Translations under genes and position numbers: made by a program
The notes under the pieces: generated by a model
Database searches by the model: none
What the model was told of the DNA's origin: nothing
The model's input: the letters and a program-made list of their open reading frames with translations, nothing else
Shown here: positions 17,063-25,788 of the stretch, piece by piece
Layout of the letters: every line of letters begins with the position of its first letter
How positions within the stretch are numbered: the stretch's first letter is position 1
DNA from: Actinomycetospora termitidis
Lineage (GTDB): Bacteria; Actinomycetota; Actinomycetes; Mycobacteriales; Pseudonocardiaceae
Assembly: GCF_030286555.1 (NCBI RefSeq)
Contig: NZ_JASVWF010000001.1
Span: 930,001 to 994,000, forward strand
Direction: 5' to 3'
Length of the DNA: 64,000 nucleotides

Positions 17063-17090
17063 CTCTCGGAGACTACGGCCCTTGCGCCGT

Positions 17091-17135
17091 CGTGTGAACG
17101 CTCGCTAACGTCTCGTGTTAGTCAACGTTCACACG
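17091..17135. promoter_or_regulatory. nested dyad operator between tetR and the MCC operon
   Basis: Two concentric inverted repeats share one centre at 17113: outer arms CGTGTGAACG and CGTTCACACG (perfect 10 bp) and inner arms CTAAC and GTTAG (perfect 5 bp). The inner CTAAC-N7-GTTAG resembles a TetR core operator; the outer arms could hold a second dimer. The right arm ends 10 bp before the carboxylase GTG, so bound repressor would block initiation. Confidence 0.7.
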
Positions 17136-17145
17136 GAGGTCGAGG

Positions 17146-18702
17146 GTGACCACGACGGTGGGGTCGGGAGACGGAGCGCAGCGGAGCTCGACCATGGGCT
17201 CCGGGCACGCGGAGCTGGTGGACGACCTGCGGGCGAAGCTCGCGGCGGTGCGGCTGGGCGGCCCGGAGCGCAGCAGGCAGCGGCACATCGAGCGCGGGAA
17301 GCTGCTGCCGCGCGACCGGGTGGACGCGCTGCTCGACCCGTCGTCGCCGTTCCTCGAGCTCTCGCCGCTGGCTGCAAACGGCATGTACGACGACGCCGCG
17401 CCCGGCGCGGGGATCATCACCGGGGTCGGACGCATCGCGGGCCGCACCTGTGTGGTCGTGGCGAACGACGCCACCGTCAAGGGCGGCACGTACTACCCCA
17501 TGACGGTGAAGAAGCACCTGCGCGCGCAGGAGGTGGCGCTGCAGAACCGGCTGCCCTGCGTCTACCTCGTCGACTCCGGCGGGGCATTCCTCCCCGCACA
17601 GGACGACGTGTTCCCCGACCGCGAGCACTTCGGCCGGATCTTCTACAACCAGGCCACGATGTCCGGGCTCGGCATCCCACAGATCGCGGCGGTGCTCGGG
17701 TCGTGCACCGCGGGCGGGGCGTACGTGCCGGCGATGAGCGACGAGGCGGTGATCGTCCGGAACCAGGGGACGATCTTCCTGGGCGGCCCGCCGCTGGTGA
17801 AGGCCGCGACCGGCGAGGAGGTCACCGCCGAGGAGCTGGGCGGGGGCGACCTGCACGCCCGCACCTCCGGCGTGGTCGACCACCTCGCCGACGACGACGC
17901 GCACGCCCTCGCGATCGTCCGGGACATCGTCGACACACTGCCGGCGGATCCGGCGCCGCCGTGGGAGCGCCGCGCCCCCGAGCCGCCGGCGAAGGACCCG
18001 CGCGAGCTCTACGACGTGGTCCCGGTCGACGGGCGCAGCGCCTACGACGTGCGCGAGGTGATCTCGCGGGTCGTCGACGGCTCGCGCTTCACCGAGTTCA
18101 AGGCCGAGTACGGGACGACCCTGGTCACCGGCTTCGCCCGCATCCAGGGGCACCCGGTCGGCATCGTCGCGAACAACGGCGTGCTCTTCCGCGAGTCCGC
18201 GCTCAAGGGCGCGCACTTCGTCGAGCTGTGCGACCAGCGCGGCATCCCGCTGGTGTTCCTGCAGAACATCACCGGGTTCATGGTCGGCCGGGAGTACGAG
18301 GCGGGCGGGATCGCCAAGGACGGGGCGAAGATGGTCACCGCCGTCGCGACCACCCGGGTGCCGAAGCTGACCGTCGTCATCGGCGGCTCCTACGGCGCCG
18401 GGAACTACGCGATGAGCGGGCGGGCGTACTCGCCGCGGTTCCTGTTCATGTGGCCGAACGCGCGGATCAGCGTGATGGGCGCCGAGCAGGCCGCGACGGT
18501 GCTGGGGTCGGTGGGTTCCGCCGACGCGGACGCCGTTCGCGAGCGCTACGAGCACCAGGGCCACCCGTACTACTCGACCGCCCGCCTCTGGGACGACGGC
18601 GTCATCGACCCGCTCGACACCCGCACCGTGCTGGGCCTCGCCCTGTCCGCGTGCGCGCACGCCCCGCTCGACGACCCGCGCTTCGGCGTCTTCCGGATGT
18701 AG
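17146..18702 (+). CDS. accD1: 3-methylcrotonyl-CoA carboxylase, carboxyltransferase (beta) subunit
   Basis: A 518-residue biotin-dependent carboxyltransferase. Signatures match methylcrotonyl-CoA carboxylase beta: [20 protein letters not shown] near 140, [32 protein letters not shown] near 187, [17 protein letters not shown] near 206, then [15 protein letters not shown] near 372 and [15 protein letters not shown] near 413. It transfers CO2 from carboxybiotin to 3-methylcrotonyl-CoA in leucine degradation. The GTG start follows GGAGG. The biotin carboxylase subunit and an acyl-CoA dehydrogenase follow in the same direction. The symbol follows the mycobacterial orthologue. Confidence 0.93.
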   Translation: MTTTVGSGDGAQRSSTMGSGHAELVDDLRAKLAAVRLGGPERSRQRHIERGKLLPRDRVDALLDPSSPFLELSPLAANGMYDDAAPGAGIITGVGRIAGRTCVVVANDATVKGGTYYPMTVKKHLRAQEVALQNRLPCVYLVDSGGAFLPAQDDVFPDREHFGRIFYNQATMSGLGIPQIAAVLGSCTAGGAYVPAMSDEAVIVRNQGTIFLGGPPLVKAATGEEVTAEELGGGDLHARTSGVVDHLADDDAHALAIVRDIVDTLPADPAPPWERRAPEPPAKDPRELYDVVPVDGRSAYDVREVISRVVDGSRFTEFKAEYGTTLVTGFARIQGHPVGIVANNGVLFRESALKGAHFVELCDQRGIPLVFLQNITGFMVGREYEAGGIAKDGAKMVTAVATTRVPKLTVVIGGSYGAGNYAMSGRAYSPRFLFMWPNARISVMGAEQAATVLGSVGSADADAVRERYEHQGHPYYSTARLWDDGVIDPLDTRTVLGLALSACAHAPLDDPRFGVFRM

Positions 18703-18711
18703 CTCCCGAGC

Positions 18712-18734
18712 GTCAGCAGTGCGGCCATGCTGAC
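18712..18734. promoter_or_regulatory. inverted repeat between the carboxylase beta and alpha genes
   Basis: Perfect 7-bp arms GTCAGCA and TGCTGAC with a 9-nt loop lie in the 77-bp gap between the two carboxylase genes. This could be a weak attenuating hairpin that tunes beta to alpha subunit ratio, or a second operator; no flanking U-tract is present. Confidence 0.4.
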
Positions 18735-18779
18735 ACTGGACGTCACATTCGTGCCCTGTACGACCCCGGAGAGGACCCG

Positions 18780-20735
18780 ATGTTCGCCAGCGTGCTGATC
18801 GCCAACCGTGGCGAGATCGCCGTCCGCATCGCCGCCACCGTGCGCGCCCGCGGGCTGCGCAGCGTCGCCGTGTACACCGACGCCGACGCGGGCTCCCCGC
18901 ACGTCGACGCGTCCGACGTCGCCGTCCGCATCCCGGACTACCTCGACGGCGCCGCGATCGTCGAGGCCGGGCGCCGGGCGGGCGCGCAGGCCGTCCACCC
19001 CGGGTACGGCTTCCTCGCCGAGAACGCCGCGTTCGCCCGCGCCGTCGCCGACGCCGGCCTGACGTGGATCGGCCCGCCGCCCGAGGCCATCGACATGATG
19101 GGCGACAAGATCTCGGCGAAGGCCACGGTCGAGCCGGCCGGGGTGCCGCTCGTGCCGGGCAGCTCCGCGAAGGGCCTCACCGACACCGAGCTCGCCGACG
19201 TCGCCCGCACCACCGGCTTCCCCGTCCTGCTCAAGCCGAGCGCCGGCGGGGGCGGCAAGGGCATGCACGTCGTGGAGCGCGACGAGGACCTCGCCGACGC
19301 GATCGCCGCCGCGCGACGCGAGGCGCGCGGGTCGTTCGGCGACGACACGCTGCTGCTCGAGCGCTACGTGACCAACCCCCGGCACGTCGAGATCCAGGTC
19401 CTCGCCGACACCCACGGCACCGTGGTCCACCTCGGCGAACGCGAGTGCTCCTTGCAGCGCCGGCACCAGAAGGTCGTCGAGGAGGCGCCGTCGGCGGTCC
19501 TCGACGAGAAGCAGCGGGACGCCATGGGTCGCGCCGCGGTCGACGCCGCCGCGGCGTGCGGCTACGTCGGCGCCGGGACCGTCGAGTTCGTGACGAACGC
19601 GGACGCCTCCGAGTTCTTCTTCCTGGAGATGAACACCCGGCTGCAGGTCGAGCACCCGGTCACCGAGGAGGTCGTGCGGGTCCGCGGGGAGCGGATCGAC
19701 CTCGTGGCCGAGCAGCTCCGGATCGCCGCGGGCGAGCCGCTCGGCTACGACCAGGAGGACGTCACGCTGGAGGGCCACGCCGTCGAGGTCCGCCTCTACG
19801 CCGAGGACCCGTCCCGCGGCTTCCTGCCCACGGGCGGCCGGATCGTCGGGCTCGACTGGCCGGACACGCGCGTGGACGCCGGTGTCCGCGTCGGCTCCGT
19901 GGTCGGCAGCGCCTACGACCCGATGCTCGCGAAGATCATCGCCCGCGGCGCCGACCGCACCGAGGCCCTCGACCGGCTCGACGAGGCCCTCGCCCGCACG
20001 ACGGTCCTCGGCGTCACCACCAACCTCGCCTGGCTGCGCACGCTGATCACCCACGACGACGTCCGCGCCGGCCGGCTCGACACCGGCCTGATCGCCCGGC
20101 TGCCCGTCCCCGAGGTGCAGGTTCCCGACGACGTCGTGGTCGCGGCCGCCGTCGCCGGCCTCCTGCGCCTGCCCGAGGGGGACGACCCGTTCGAGTCCCT
20201 CGGCGGCTGGCGGATCGGCGGCGAGCCCGCCCCGGCGCGCTGGACGCTCGTCCCGGTCGGCGAGAAGGACACGGCGTTCGACGTCGCCCTGCGCGGGCGG
20301 GCGGACGCCGCGACGGTCACCGTCGGGGACGGCCCGGCCCGGCCCGTCGTCGGGACGAGCACCGGGGACGGGCTGGTGACGACGCTGGACGGCGTCACCC
20401 GCCGCTACCGCACCGCGGTCACCGACGGCGTCCTGTGGATCGCCCGCGACGGCGGGACGTGGGCGCTGCGCGAGCAGGAGCGCCTCCAGGCCGCACGGAG
20501 CACCCAGGCCAGCGGCGGCGCCGTCACCAGCCCGATGCCGGGCACGGTCACCGTCGTCGAGGTGGACCTGCACCAGCAGGTCGAGGCCGGGCAGCGGCTC
20601 GTCGTCGTCGAGGCCATGAAGATGGAGCACGTGCTCACCGCGCCGATCGCCGGCACGGTGACCGAGCTCCCCGCGAAGTCCGGGGCGACCGTCGCGCTCG
20701 ACGCGCCCCTCGTCACCGTGACCCCGCAGGAGTGA
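18780..20735 (+). CDS. accA1: 3-methylcrotonyl-CoA carboxylase, biotin carboxylase/carrier (alpha) subunit
   Basis: A 651-residue fused biotin carboxylase and biotin carrier protein. Order: N-terminal ATP-grasp region starting VLIANRGEIAVRI, AVHPGYGFLAENAAFA near 72, the glycine loop LKPSAGGGGKGMHVV near 155, ERECSLQRRHQKV near 220, EMNTRLQVEHPVTEE near 283, and the carrier domain at the end with biotinylated K614 in VEAMKMEH. It carboxylates biotin with ATP and bicarbonate and hands CO2 to the beta subunit. The ATG follows GGAGAGGA. The length matches mycobacterial AccA1. Confidence 0.93.
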   Translation: MFASVLIANRGEIAVRIAATVRARGLRSVAVYTDADAGSPHVDASDVAVRIPDYLDGAAIVEAGRRAGAQAVHPGYGFLAENAAFARAVADAGLTWIGPPPEAIDMMGDKISAKATVEPAGVPLVPGSSAKGLTDTELADVARTTGFPVLLKPSAGGGGKGMHVVERDEDLADAIAAARREARGSFGDDTLLLERYVTNPRHVEIQVLADTHGTVVHLGERECSLQRRHQKVVEEAPSAVLDEKQRDAMGRAAVDAAAACGYVGAGTVEFVTNADASEFFFLEMNTRLQVEHPVTEEVVRVRGERIDLVAEQLRIAAGEPLGYDQEDVTLEGHAVEVRLYAEDPSRGFLPTGGRIVGLDWPDTRVDAGVRVGSVVGSAYDPMLAKIIARGADRTEALDRLDEALARTTVLGVTTNLAWLRTLITHDDVRAGRLDTGLIARLPVPEVQVPDDVVVAAAVAGLLRLPEGDDPFESLGGWRIGGEPAPARWTLVPVGEKDTAFDVALRGRADAATVTVGDGPARPVVGTSTGDGLVTTLDGVTRRYRTAVTDGVLWIARDGGTWALREQERLQAARSTQASGGAVTSPMPGTVTVVEVDLHQQVEAGQRLVVVEAMKMEHVLTAPIAGTVTELPAKSGATVALDAPLVTVTPQE

Positions 20736-20737
20736 TC

Positions 20738-21877
20738 ATGCAGCTGTCCGAGGAGCACGAGGCCCTCCGCGCCACCGTCGAGGAGTTCGCGCAGAAGGAG
20801 GTCGCGCCGGTCATCGGGGACTACTACATCCGCGAGGAGTTCCCGTACGACCTGGTCGCGACGATGGGCGAGATGGGCCTGTTCGGCCTGCCGGTGCCCG
20901 AGGAGTACGGCGGGATGGGCGGCGACTACGTCGCGCTGTGCGTCGCGCTCGAGGAGCTCGGCCGGGTCGACCAGTCCGTCGCGATCACCCTCGAGGCCGG
21001 GGTGTCGCTGGGGATCATGCCGATCGCCCGCTTCGGCTCCGAGGAGCAGAAGCAGCGCTGGCTGCCCGACCTCGCGGCCGGGAAGGCCCTCGGCGGGTTC
21101 GGCCTGACGGAGGCCGGCGGCGGCTCCGACGCGGGGGCGACGAAGACGCGCGCCGAGCTGGACGGCGGTGACTGGGTCGTCAACGGCACGAAGGCCTTCA
21201 TCACGAACTCCGGCACCCGGATCACCTCGCACGTGACGGTGACGGCGGTGACCGGGCGGACCGGGGACAAGCGCGAGATCTCCGCGATCCTCGTGCCGAG
21301 CGGGACCGAGGGCTTCACGGTCGCGCCGAGCTACTCGAAGGTCGGCTGGAACGCCTCGGACACCCACGAGCTGGCGTTCTCCGACGTCCGCGTGCCCGAG
21401 GAGAACCTCGTCGGGCAGCGGGGCAAGGGCTTCGCGCAGTTCCTGTCGATCCTCGACGAGGGCCGGGTCGCGATCGCCGCGCTGTCGACGGGTGCTGCGC
21501 AGGGCTGCGTCGACGAGTCGGTGCGCTACGCCCGCGAACGGCAGGCGTTCGGCGCGGCGATCGGGACCTACCAGGCGATCCAGTTCAAGATCGCCGAGAT
21601 GGAGGCCCGGGCGGTCACGGCCCGCCTGGCCTGGTACCACGCGGCGGAGCGGATGGCCGCGGGCGTGCCGTTCACCAAGGAGGCGGCGATCGCCAAGCTG
21701 GTGTCGTCGAACGCCGCGATGGACAACGCCCGCGACGCGACGCAGATCTTCGGCGGGTACGGCTTCATGAACGAGTACCCGGTGGCCCGGCACTACCGCG
21801 ACTCGAAGATCCTCGAGATCGGCGAGGGCACGTCCGAGGTGCAGAAGATGCTGATCGCGAAGCGGCTCGGGCTCTGA
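20738..21877 (+). CDS. acyl-CoA dehydrogenase of the leucine pathway (isovaleryl-CoA type)
   Basis: A 379-residue acyl-CoA dehydrogenase whose ATG sits two bases after the TGA of the carboxylase alpha gene, with the ribosome-binding site GCAGGAG inside it, so it is coupled. Motifs: GGFGLTEAGGGSDAGAT near 125, KAFITNSGTR near 151, SKVGWNASDTHELAFSDVRV near 205, QIFGGYGFMNEYPVARHYRDSKI with the flavin end EIGEGTSEVQ. Placement matches fadE19 beside accD1-accA1 in mycobacteria, so isovaleryl-CoA or another branched acyl-CoA is the likely substrate (inference). Confidence 0.9.
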   Translation: MQLSEEHEALRATVEEFAQKEVAPVIGDYYIREEFPYDLVATMGEMGLFGLPVPEEYGGMGGDYVALCVALEELGRVDQSVAITLEAGVSLGIMPIARFGSEEQKQRWLPDLAAGKALGGFGLTEAGGGSDAGATKTRAELDGGDWVVNGTKAFITNSGTRITSHVTVTAVTGRTGDKREISAILVPSGTEGFTVAPSYSKVGWNASDTHELAFSDVRVPEENLVGQRGKGFAQFLSILDEGRVAIAALSTGAAQGCVDESVRYARERQAFGAAIGTYQAIQFKIAEMEARAVTARLAWYHAAERMAAGVPFTKEAAIAKLVSSNAAMDNARDATQIFGGYGFMNEYPVARHYRDSKILEIGEGTSEVQKMLIAKRLGL

Positions 21878-21882
21878 CGATC

Positions 21883-21935
21883 CGAACGAACGGCACTCTC
21901 GCGCGCATAGATGCAGCGAGAGTGCCGTTCGTTCG
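21883..21935. terminator. perfect 20-bp stem hairpin between convergent operons
   Basis: The left arm starts CGAACGAACGGCACTCTCGC and its exact reverse complement ends at 21935, with a 13-nt loop containing CATAG. It begins 6 bp after the acyl-CoA dehydrogenase stop and ends at the base before the stop of the minus-strand DUF4188 gene, so it fits as a bidirectional terminator. A degenerate copy of the same element lies at 49573-49625. Confidence 0.8.
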
Positions 21936-22436
21936 TCACGGGGTCTCCACCGGTGCCGCGTCCTCGGTCCGCGCACCGATGCGGGTCGCCGAGGTGCTCC
22001 CCGACGACAGGTCGACCGCACGGCTCGCGGCGAGGAGACCGATGTCCGGCATGGCGCCGTAGATCGTCTCCCACCGTCCGGCGGACAAGCGGTAGGTCTC
22101 GTGGAAGATGCCCACGGAGTCGGGGTGGCGCCGGGCGTTCCGGTTGAAGGCACGCCAGGCCGGCAGGTGCTCGGCCTGCGCGCTGCGGGAGTAGGCCTCC
22201 AGCTGCTCGTAGGAGCGCCAGTACTGGACGACCGCGGGACCGCCGAACATCCAGCCGCTGTGGGCCTTCAGCAGCCCCAGCTCGGGCTGCCGGGCCAGCT
22301 CGGCCAGCATCTTCGGCATGGCCCGGACCACCGGGAGCCACGCGCGGACGTCGGTCCAGCGGTTGACGTGCATGCCGAGGACGAAGACGACGAAGTCGCC
22401 GTCGATGTCGGCGCTGCGGCGGACGTACGGGCTCAT
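21936..22436 (-). CDS. DUF4188 family protein
   Basis: A 166-residue protein with the DUF4188 pattern: FVVFVLGMHVNRWTDVRAWLP at the start, GWMFGGPAVVQYWRSYEQLEAYSR in the middle and HETYRLSAGRWETIYGAMP near 118. The fold is a dimeric ferredoxin-like barrel related to haem-degrading or aldoxime-dehydratase-like proteins (known of the family); no specific reaction can be claimed. It is the last gene of a four-gene operon and overlaps the FAD monooxygenase stop in an ATGA, with GGAGGTC upstream. Proximity to the flavoenzyme suggests a shared substrate. Confidence 0.85.
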   Translation of the reverse strand: MSPYVRRSADIDGDFVVFVLGMHVNRWTDVRAWLPVVRAMPKMLAELARQPELGLLKAHSGWMFGGPAVVQYWRSYEQLEAYSRSAQAEHLPAWRAFNRNARRHPDSVGIFHETYRLSAGRWETIYGAMPDIGLLAASRAVDLSSGSTSATRIGARTEDAAPVETP

Positions 22437-23773
22437 CGGGTGACCTCCATCTCGGGCCGGTCGTGACGACGATGCCACCGGTGCGTGGCGACGCGGCCCA
22501 GGACGGCCGGCCGCATCAGCGCCGAGGGGCCGGCGGTCATCATGAGGATCTCCGCGAACGCGCCGGCGACGACGGGATCCTCGGTCGCACTCGACTGGAC
22601 CGCCCGGAGGTAGGAGTCCCGCACGCGGTCGAGCACGGACCTGCGGTCCCCGGTCCACGGGCGGTCCTGGCCCGCCGCGAGGCTCCACGGACCGGCGGCG
22701 ACCGCGGCCACGGCCCGCCGGGCGGCCGTCGCCAGGTCCCGAGGGGCCCGGCGCAGTACGGCGCGGACCGCCAACGCCTCCAGGGCCGCCACGGACATCC
22801 CCTGGCCGTAGACGGGGTTGAACGACGCCACCGCGTCCCCGATGGCGAAGAAGCCGCGCGGCGCGCGGAGGCGCTCGAAGCGTCGGAGGCGCGTGGTCGG
22901 GGTCCGGTACGCGTGGACCTCCGACAGCGGCGTCGCCTCGGTGAGGGCCTCGTGCAGTCCGGGGTCGGGCAGGTCACGGGCCCACCGCCGGAACCCGTCG
23001 TCGTCCGTGGGCGGGTAGTGCCCGCCCATGCCGCCGAGGTTCACGATGCAGGTGTCGTTCTCGGCGGGGAGGAGGGTGCCGATCCGCGGGTTCTCGCCGG
23101 GACGGGCCAGGACCATCGTCCCGTGCCACCCCGCGCTCGGGCTCGTCGGCCGCCGGTAGCGACGGCTGGCGTATCCCACGGCGGGCCGGAACTCGACCTC
23201 CGGCACCGGACCGATCCCGGCCGCCGCCAGCATCTGCGGCGACCGGGAGTGCCTCCCGGTCGCGTCCACCACCAGATCCGCCGCGAGGGTCTCCTCCGTC
23301 GCGCCGGCCCGGACGCGGGCACCCGTGATCCGTCCGGCGTCGACCTCCAGCCCGCTGAGCCGCCGACCGCTGTGCACGTCGATCCGTGGGTGCGCGAGCA
23401 CGCGACGGCGCACCGTGCGCTCCAGCAGTGGCCGCGAGGCGCCCACGATCACGTCGGTCTCGGAGGTGACCGCGGCGAAGGGACCGTCCGGCCCGACCAT
23501 CCGGAAGCCGCTGTCGGGCCCCATACCGGCCGGGTGGATCGGCGCCCCCGCCGCGGCGAGTTCCGCCTGCAACCCCGGGAGCAGCTCCTCCAGCGCGGCC
23601 GCGCCGCGGGAGAGCAGCACGTGCGCCTGCGTCGACTGCGGGACCCCGGCCCGGTGGTCGGGGGCGGCGGCGAGATCGTCCGGCTCGACGACCGTCACGT
23701 CGGAGTCCTCGCCGAGCACGAGGGCGGTGAGCAGGCCGGCCATGCTCCCGCCGGCCACCACGGTCCGGGTCAT
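22433..23773 (-). CDS. FAD-dependent monooxygenase/reductase
   Basis: A 446-residue class A flavoprotein. The dinucleotide fold is TVVAGGSMAGLLTALVL at the N-terminus; a GRHSRSP segment lies near 208; the second FAD motif FAIGDAVASFNPVYGQGMSVAALEA is near 325. It resembles the p-hydroxybenzoate hydroxylase/geranylgeranyl-reductase superfamily. The substrate is unknown. The ATG has GGAGG and overlaps the DUF2834 stop (ATGA); its own stop overlaps the DUF4188 start. The fourfold coupling indicates one functional unit. Confidence 0.87.
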   Translation of the reverse strand: MTRTVVAGGSMAGLLTALVLGEDSDVTVVEPDDLAAAPDHRAGVPQSTQAHVLLSRGAAALEELLPGLQAELAAAGAPIHPAGMGPDSGFRMVGPDGPFAAVTSETDVIVGASRPLLERTVRRRVLAHPRIDVHSGRRLSGLEVDAGRITGARVRAGATEETLAADLVVDATGRHSRSPQMLAAAGIGPVPEVEFRPAVGYASRRYRRPTSPSAGWHGTMVLARPGENPRIGTLLPAENDTCIVNLGGMGGHYPPTDDDGFRRWARDLPDPGLHEALTEATPLSEVHAYRTPTTRLRRFERLRAPRGFFAIGDAVASFNPVYGQGMSVAALEALAVRAVLRRAPRDLATAARRAVAAVAAGPWSLAAGQDRPWTGDRRSVLDRVRDSYLRAVQSSATEDPVVAGAFAEILMMTAGPSALMRPAVLGRVATHRWHRRHDRPEMEVTR

Positions 23774-24090
23774 GCCGGGACCTCCTTCCGGGAACGCGCG
23801 TGCTCGCGCAGCGCGAGGAACAGGGGGAACACGAACGCGACGGCGATCGCGAACGAGCCGACGACGAGCAGCACCAGCGACCACCTCGGCCACCCCAGGC
23901 GCCGGCCCTCGATCACCATGAACACGCAGGCGGCGATCCCGGCGACGAGGATGTCGACGGCGGCCGACGAGGACGCGGCGTTCGCGAACCAGCCGGCGAG
24001 GTAGTTCTCCCCGGCGGCCGCGGAGGCGAGGTTGAACCACCAGGTCCCGACCAGGCCGACCACCGAGAGCAGCAGGTAGACGGACCTCAT
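23770..24090 (-). CDS. DUF2834-like small membrane protein
   Basis: A 106-residue protein with three hydrophobic helices: residues 3-22 (VYLLLSVVGLVGTWWFNLAS), 42-62 and 72-95. The opening with a conserved GTWWFN, then NYLAGWFANAASSSAAVDI, is characteristic of the DUF2834 family of terpene-cyclase-like small membrane proteins (family recognised, function not established). It is coupled by ATGA overlaps to the genes on both sides. Confidence 0.8.
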   Translation of the reverse strand: MRSVYLLLSVVGLVGTWWFNLASAAAGENYLAGWFANAASSSAAVDILVAGIAACVFMVIEGRRLGWPRWSLVLLVVGSFAIAVAFVFPLFLALREHARSRKEVPA

Positions 24091-25043
24091 GCCGCCACCG
24101 CCTCGCGGTCGTCCCCGCGCGGGGCGCGGGAGAGGACCCCGCCGACGGCGAGGACGGTCCCGACGACGAGGGCCGCGGCGACGCCGAGCGTGAGGGCGTC
24201 CGGGGCGAGCAGGGGCTGTCCGCGCAGGGCCTGCCAGGTCAGCAGCAGCGTGAGCCCGGTCCAGGCACCGGCGGCGACCAGCACCAGCCGGGTTCGCACG
24301 AGCTCGGTGCGCAAGGCCGCGACGCGGGGCGCGAGCAGGAGCAGCCCGAGTGCCACCAGCGGGACGACCTGCAGCCCGTGCAGCCCGACGAAGTGACCGA
24401 TGCGGAGGTCGCCGCCGGTGGTGGACCACCCGAGCAGCGCGAGGCCCGGCCCGCCGTCGGGAACCCCGACCGCGTGCGCGCCGACGGTCGGCATCTCGCC
24501 CGTGGCCTGCGCCGCGGCGATCTGGGCCCCGCTCGGGCTGGTCATCAGGAAGGCGACGGCCATGCCGATCAGGGAGACCAGGAGGCCGAGCCGGACCGCC
24601 CAGGCGGTCGAGGGCGCGAGCGAGCGTTCCCGCAGGAGCACGATCGCGATCACGAGGTTGGCGACCCAGAGCACGGCGATCGAGGTGCCCATCACGGCCC
24701 ACACCGCGGTGTCGAACGGGGTGGCGACGTCGAAGTGGCTGGCCCGGCCGCGGACCACCTGGCCGACGATCGCGATCATCTCGATCGTCGACGCGACCGC
24801 GACGACCGTGGCCGCGAGCGAGGCGACGCGGTGGGCCCGCTCGCCGCGGACCAGGGAGACCATCCAGGCCAGGGTCGGCGCGTAGAGCAGGAAACTGATC
24901 GAGAACTTCAGCGGCTTCGCCCAGATCGGCGCGCCGCCCAGTTCCCGCGGGTCGAGCACGAGGCCCCCGAGGCACACGGGGGTCAGCAGGATCATGGCGC
25001 CGGTGAAGACGACGAGGGGTCGGTTCCAGGGTCGCACGTTCAT
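24087..25043 (-). CDS. eight-helix membrane protein, first gene of the MerR-controlled operon
   Basis: A 318-residue integral membrane protein with eight predicted helices and short loops. Near the start it has LDPRELGGAPIWAKPLKFSI, with a W-x-K-P-L-K-F motif between helices 1 and 2; later segments include SPSGAQIAAAQATGEMP and HFVGLHGLQVVPL, a conserved-looking His pair. I do not recognise a named family. It leads the operon with DUF2834, FAD monooxygenase and DUF4188 genes and faces merR across an 81-bp region with a striking dyad. ATG with GGGGG at short spacing. Confidence 0.75.
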   Translation of the reverse strand: MNVRPWNRPLVVFTGAMILLTPVCLGGLVLDPRELGGAPIWAKPLKFSISFLLYAPTLAWMVSLVRGERAHRVASLAATVVAVASTIEMIAIVGQVVRGRASHFDVATPFDTAVWAVMGTSIAVLWVANLVIAIVLLRERSLAPSTAWAVRLGLLVSLIGMAVAFLMTSPSGAQIAAAQATGEMPTVGAHAVGVPDGGPGLALLGWSTTGGDLRIGHFVGLHGLQVVPLVALGLLLLAPRVAALRTELVRTRLVLVAAGAWTGLTLLLTWQALRGQPLLAPDALTLGVAAALVVGTVLAVGGVLSRAPRGDDREAVAA

Positions 25044-25052
25044 CCCCCACAA

Positions 25053-25097
25053 TGGATAGCGTGACTGTCCGATGGATATGGACAGTAGAGCTATCCA
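25053..25097. promoter_or_regulatory. 45-bp nested dyad, probable MerR operator
   Basis: Two concentric perfect inverted repeats centred at 25075: outer arms TGGATAGC and GCTATCCA, inner arms ACTGTCC and GGACAGT around gatggatat, with 3-nt spacers between. It fills the short gap between the divergent merR and four-gene operon. MerR proteins bind dyads inside long promoter spacers (known), so this is the natural binding site for the adjacent regulator. Confidence 0.8.
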
Positions 25098-25124
25098 CTC
25101 GGGTTGTCCAGCGGGAGGAGTCGG

Positions 25125-25778
25125 ATGAGGGTCGGCGAGCTGAGCCGGCGCAGCGGGGTGAGCGTCGCGTCGATCAAGTACTACCTGCGGGAGGGGCTGC
25201 TGCCCGCGGGCGAGCGCACGGGCCCGAACCAGGCGGTGTACGGCGACGACCACGTCCGCCGGCTGCGGATGATCCGGGCGCTCATCGACGTCGGCGGGCT
25301 GTCGGTGGTCGCGACGCGCGACGTGCTCGCGGCCGTCGACGACCCGGAGCTCCCGCTGTTCATGGCCCTGGGTCGTGCCTCGGGGACGACCATGACGGCA
25401 CCGGAACCGTCCGAGGAACAGGACGAGGCGTGGGCGCAGGCCGAGCGGATGCTGGCCGAGCAGGTCGACGCCCGGGGCTGGCAGGTCTCGGCCGAGAACC
25501 CGGCGTGGCACACCGCGGTCGGCGTCCTCGCCACCTACACCCGGCTCGGCGACGCGGACCTCGCCCAGCAGCTCGGGCTGTACATGACGACGATGGAGGA
25601 GGTCGCCGAGCGGGAGGTGGCCGCGGTCGTGGACCGGGGTGATCGTGCCCGGACCGTGGAGGGCGTCGTCGTCGGGACCGTCCTCGGCGACGCGCTGCTC
25701 GCCGCCGTGCGCCGACTCGCCCAGCAGCACTGCTCGCTGCGACTGCTCGGGGAAGCGCCGACCCATCCGCGGGGCTAG
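25125..25778 (+). CDS. MerR family regulator
   Basis: A 217-residue MerR regulator with the DNA-binding domain at 1-68 (MRVGELSRRSGVSVASIKYY, LREGLLPAGERT, then DDHVRRLRMIRALIDVGGLSV). Residues about 80-217 form a longer-than-usual helical sensor domain without paired cysteines, so an organic rather than metal ligand is likely (inference). The ATG has GGGAGGAG upstream; a GTG seven codons earlier is less likely. It faces the four-gene operon across the nested dyad and probably controls both itself and that operon. Confidence 0.9.
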   Translation: MRVGELSRRSGVSVASIKYYLREGLLPAGERTGPNQAVYGDDHVRRLRMIRALIDVGGLSVVATRDVLAAVDDPELPLFMALGRASGTTMTAPEPSEEQDEAWAQAERMLAEQVDARGWQVSAENPAWHTAVGVLATYTRLGDADLAQQLGLYMTTMEEVAEREVAAVVDRGDRARTVEGVVVGTVLGDALLAAVRRLAQQHCSLRLLGEAPTHPRG

Positions 25779-25788
25779 CGTCGCGATC

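Noticed and set aside
17115-21877. Very long open frames running through several genes
   Set aside because: These are in-frame or out-of-frame read-throughs from high GC; true starts are set by ribosome-binding sites, leaderless hexamers and family alignments.
21883-21935. Hairpins as insertion-sequence ends or MITEs
   Set aside because: No transposase, no target duplication visible and the elements are only about 45-70 bp with position at gene ends; terminator-like repeats fit better, though a mobile origin is not excluded.
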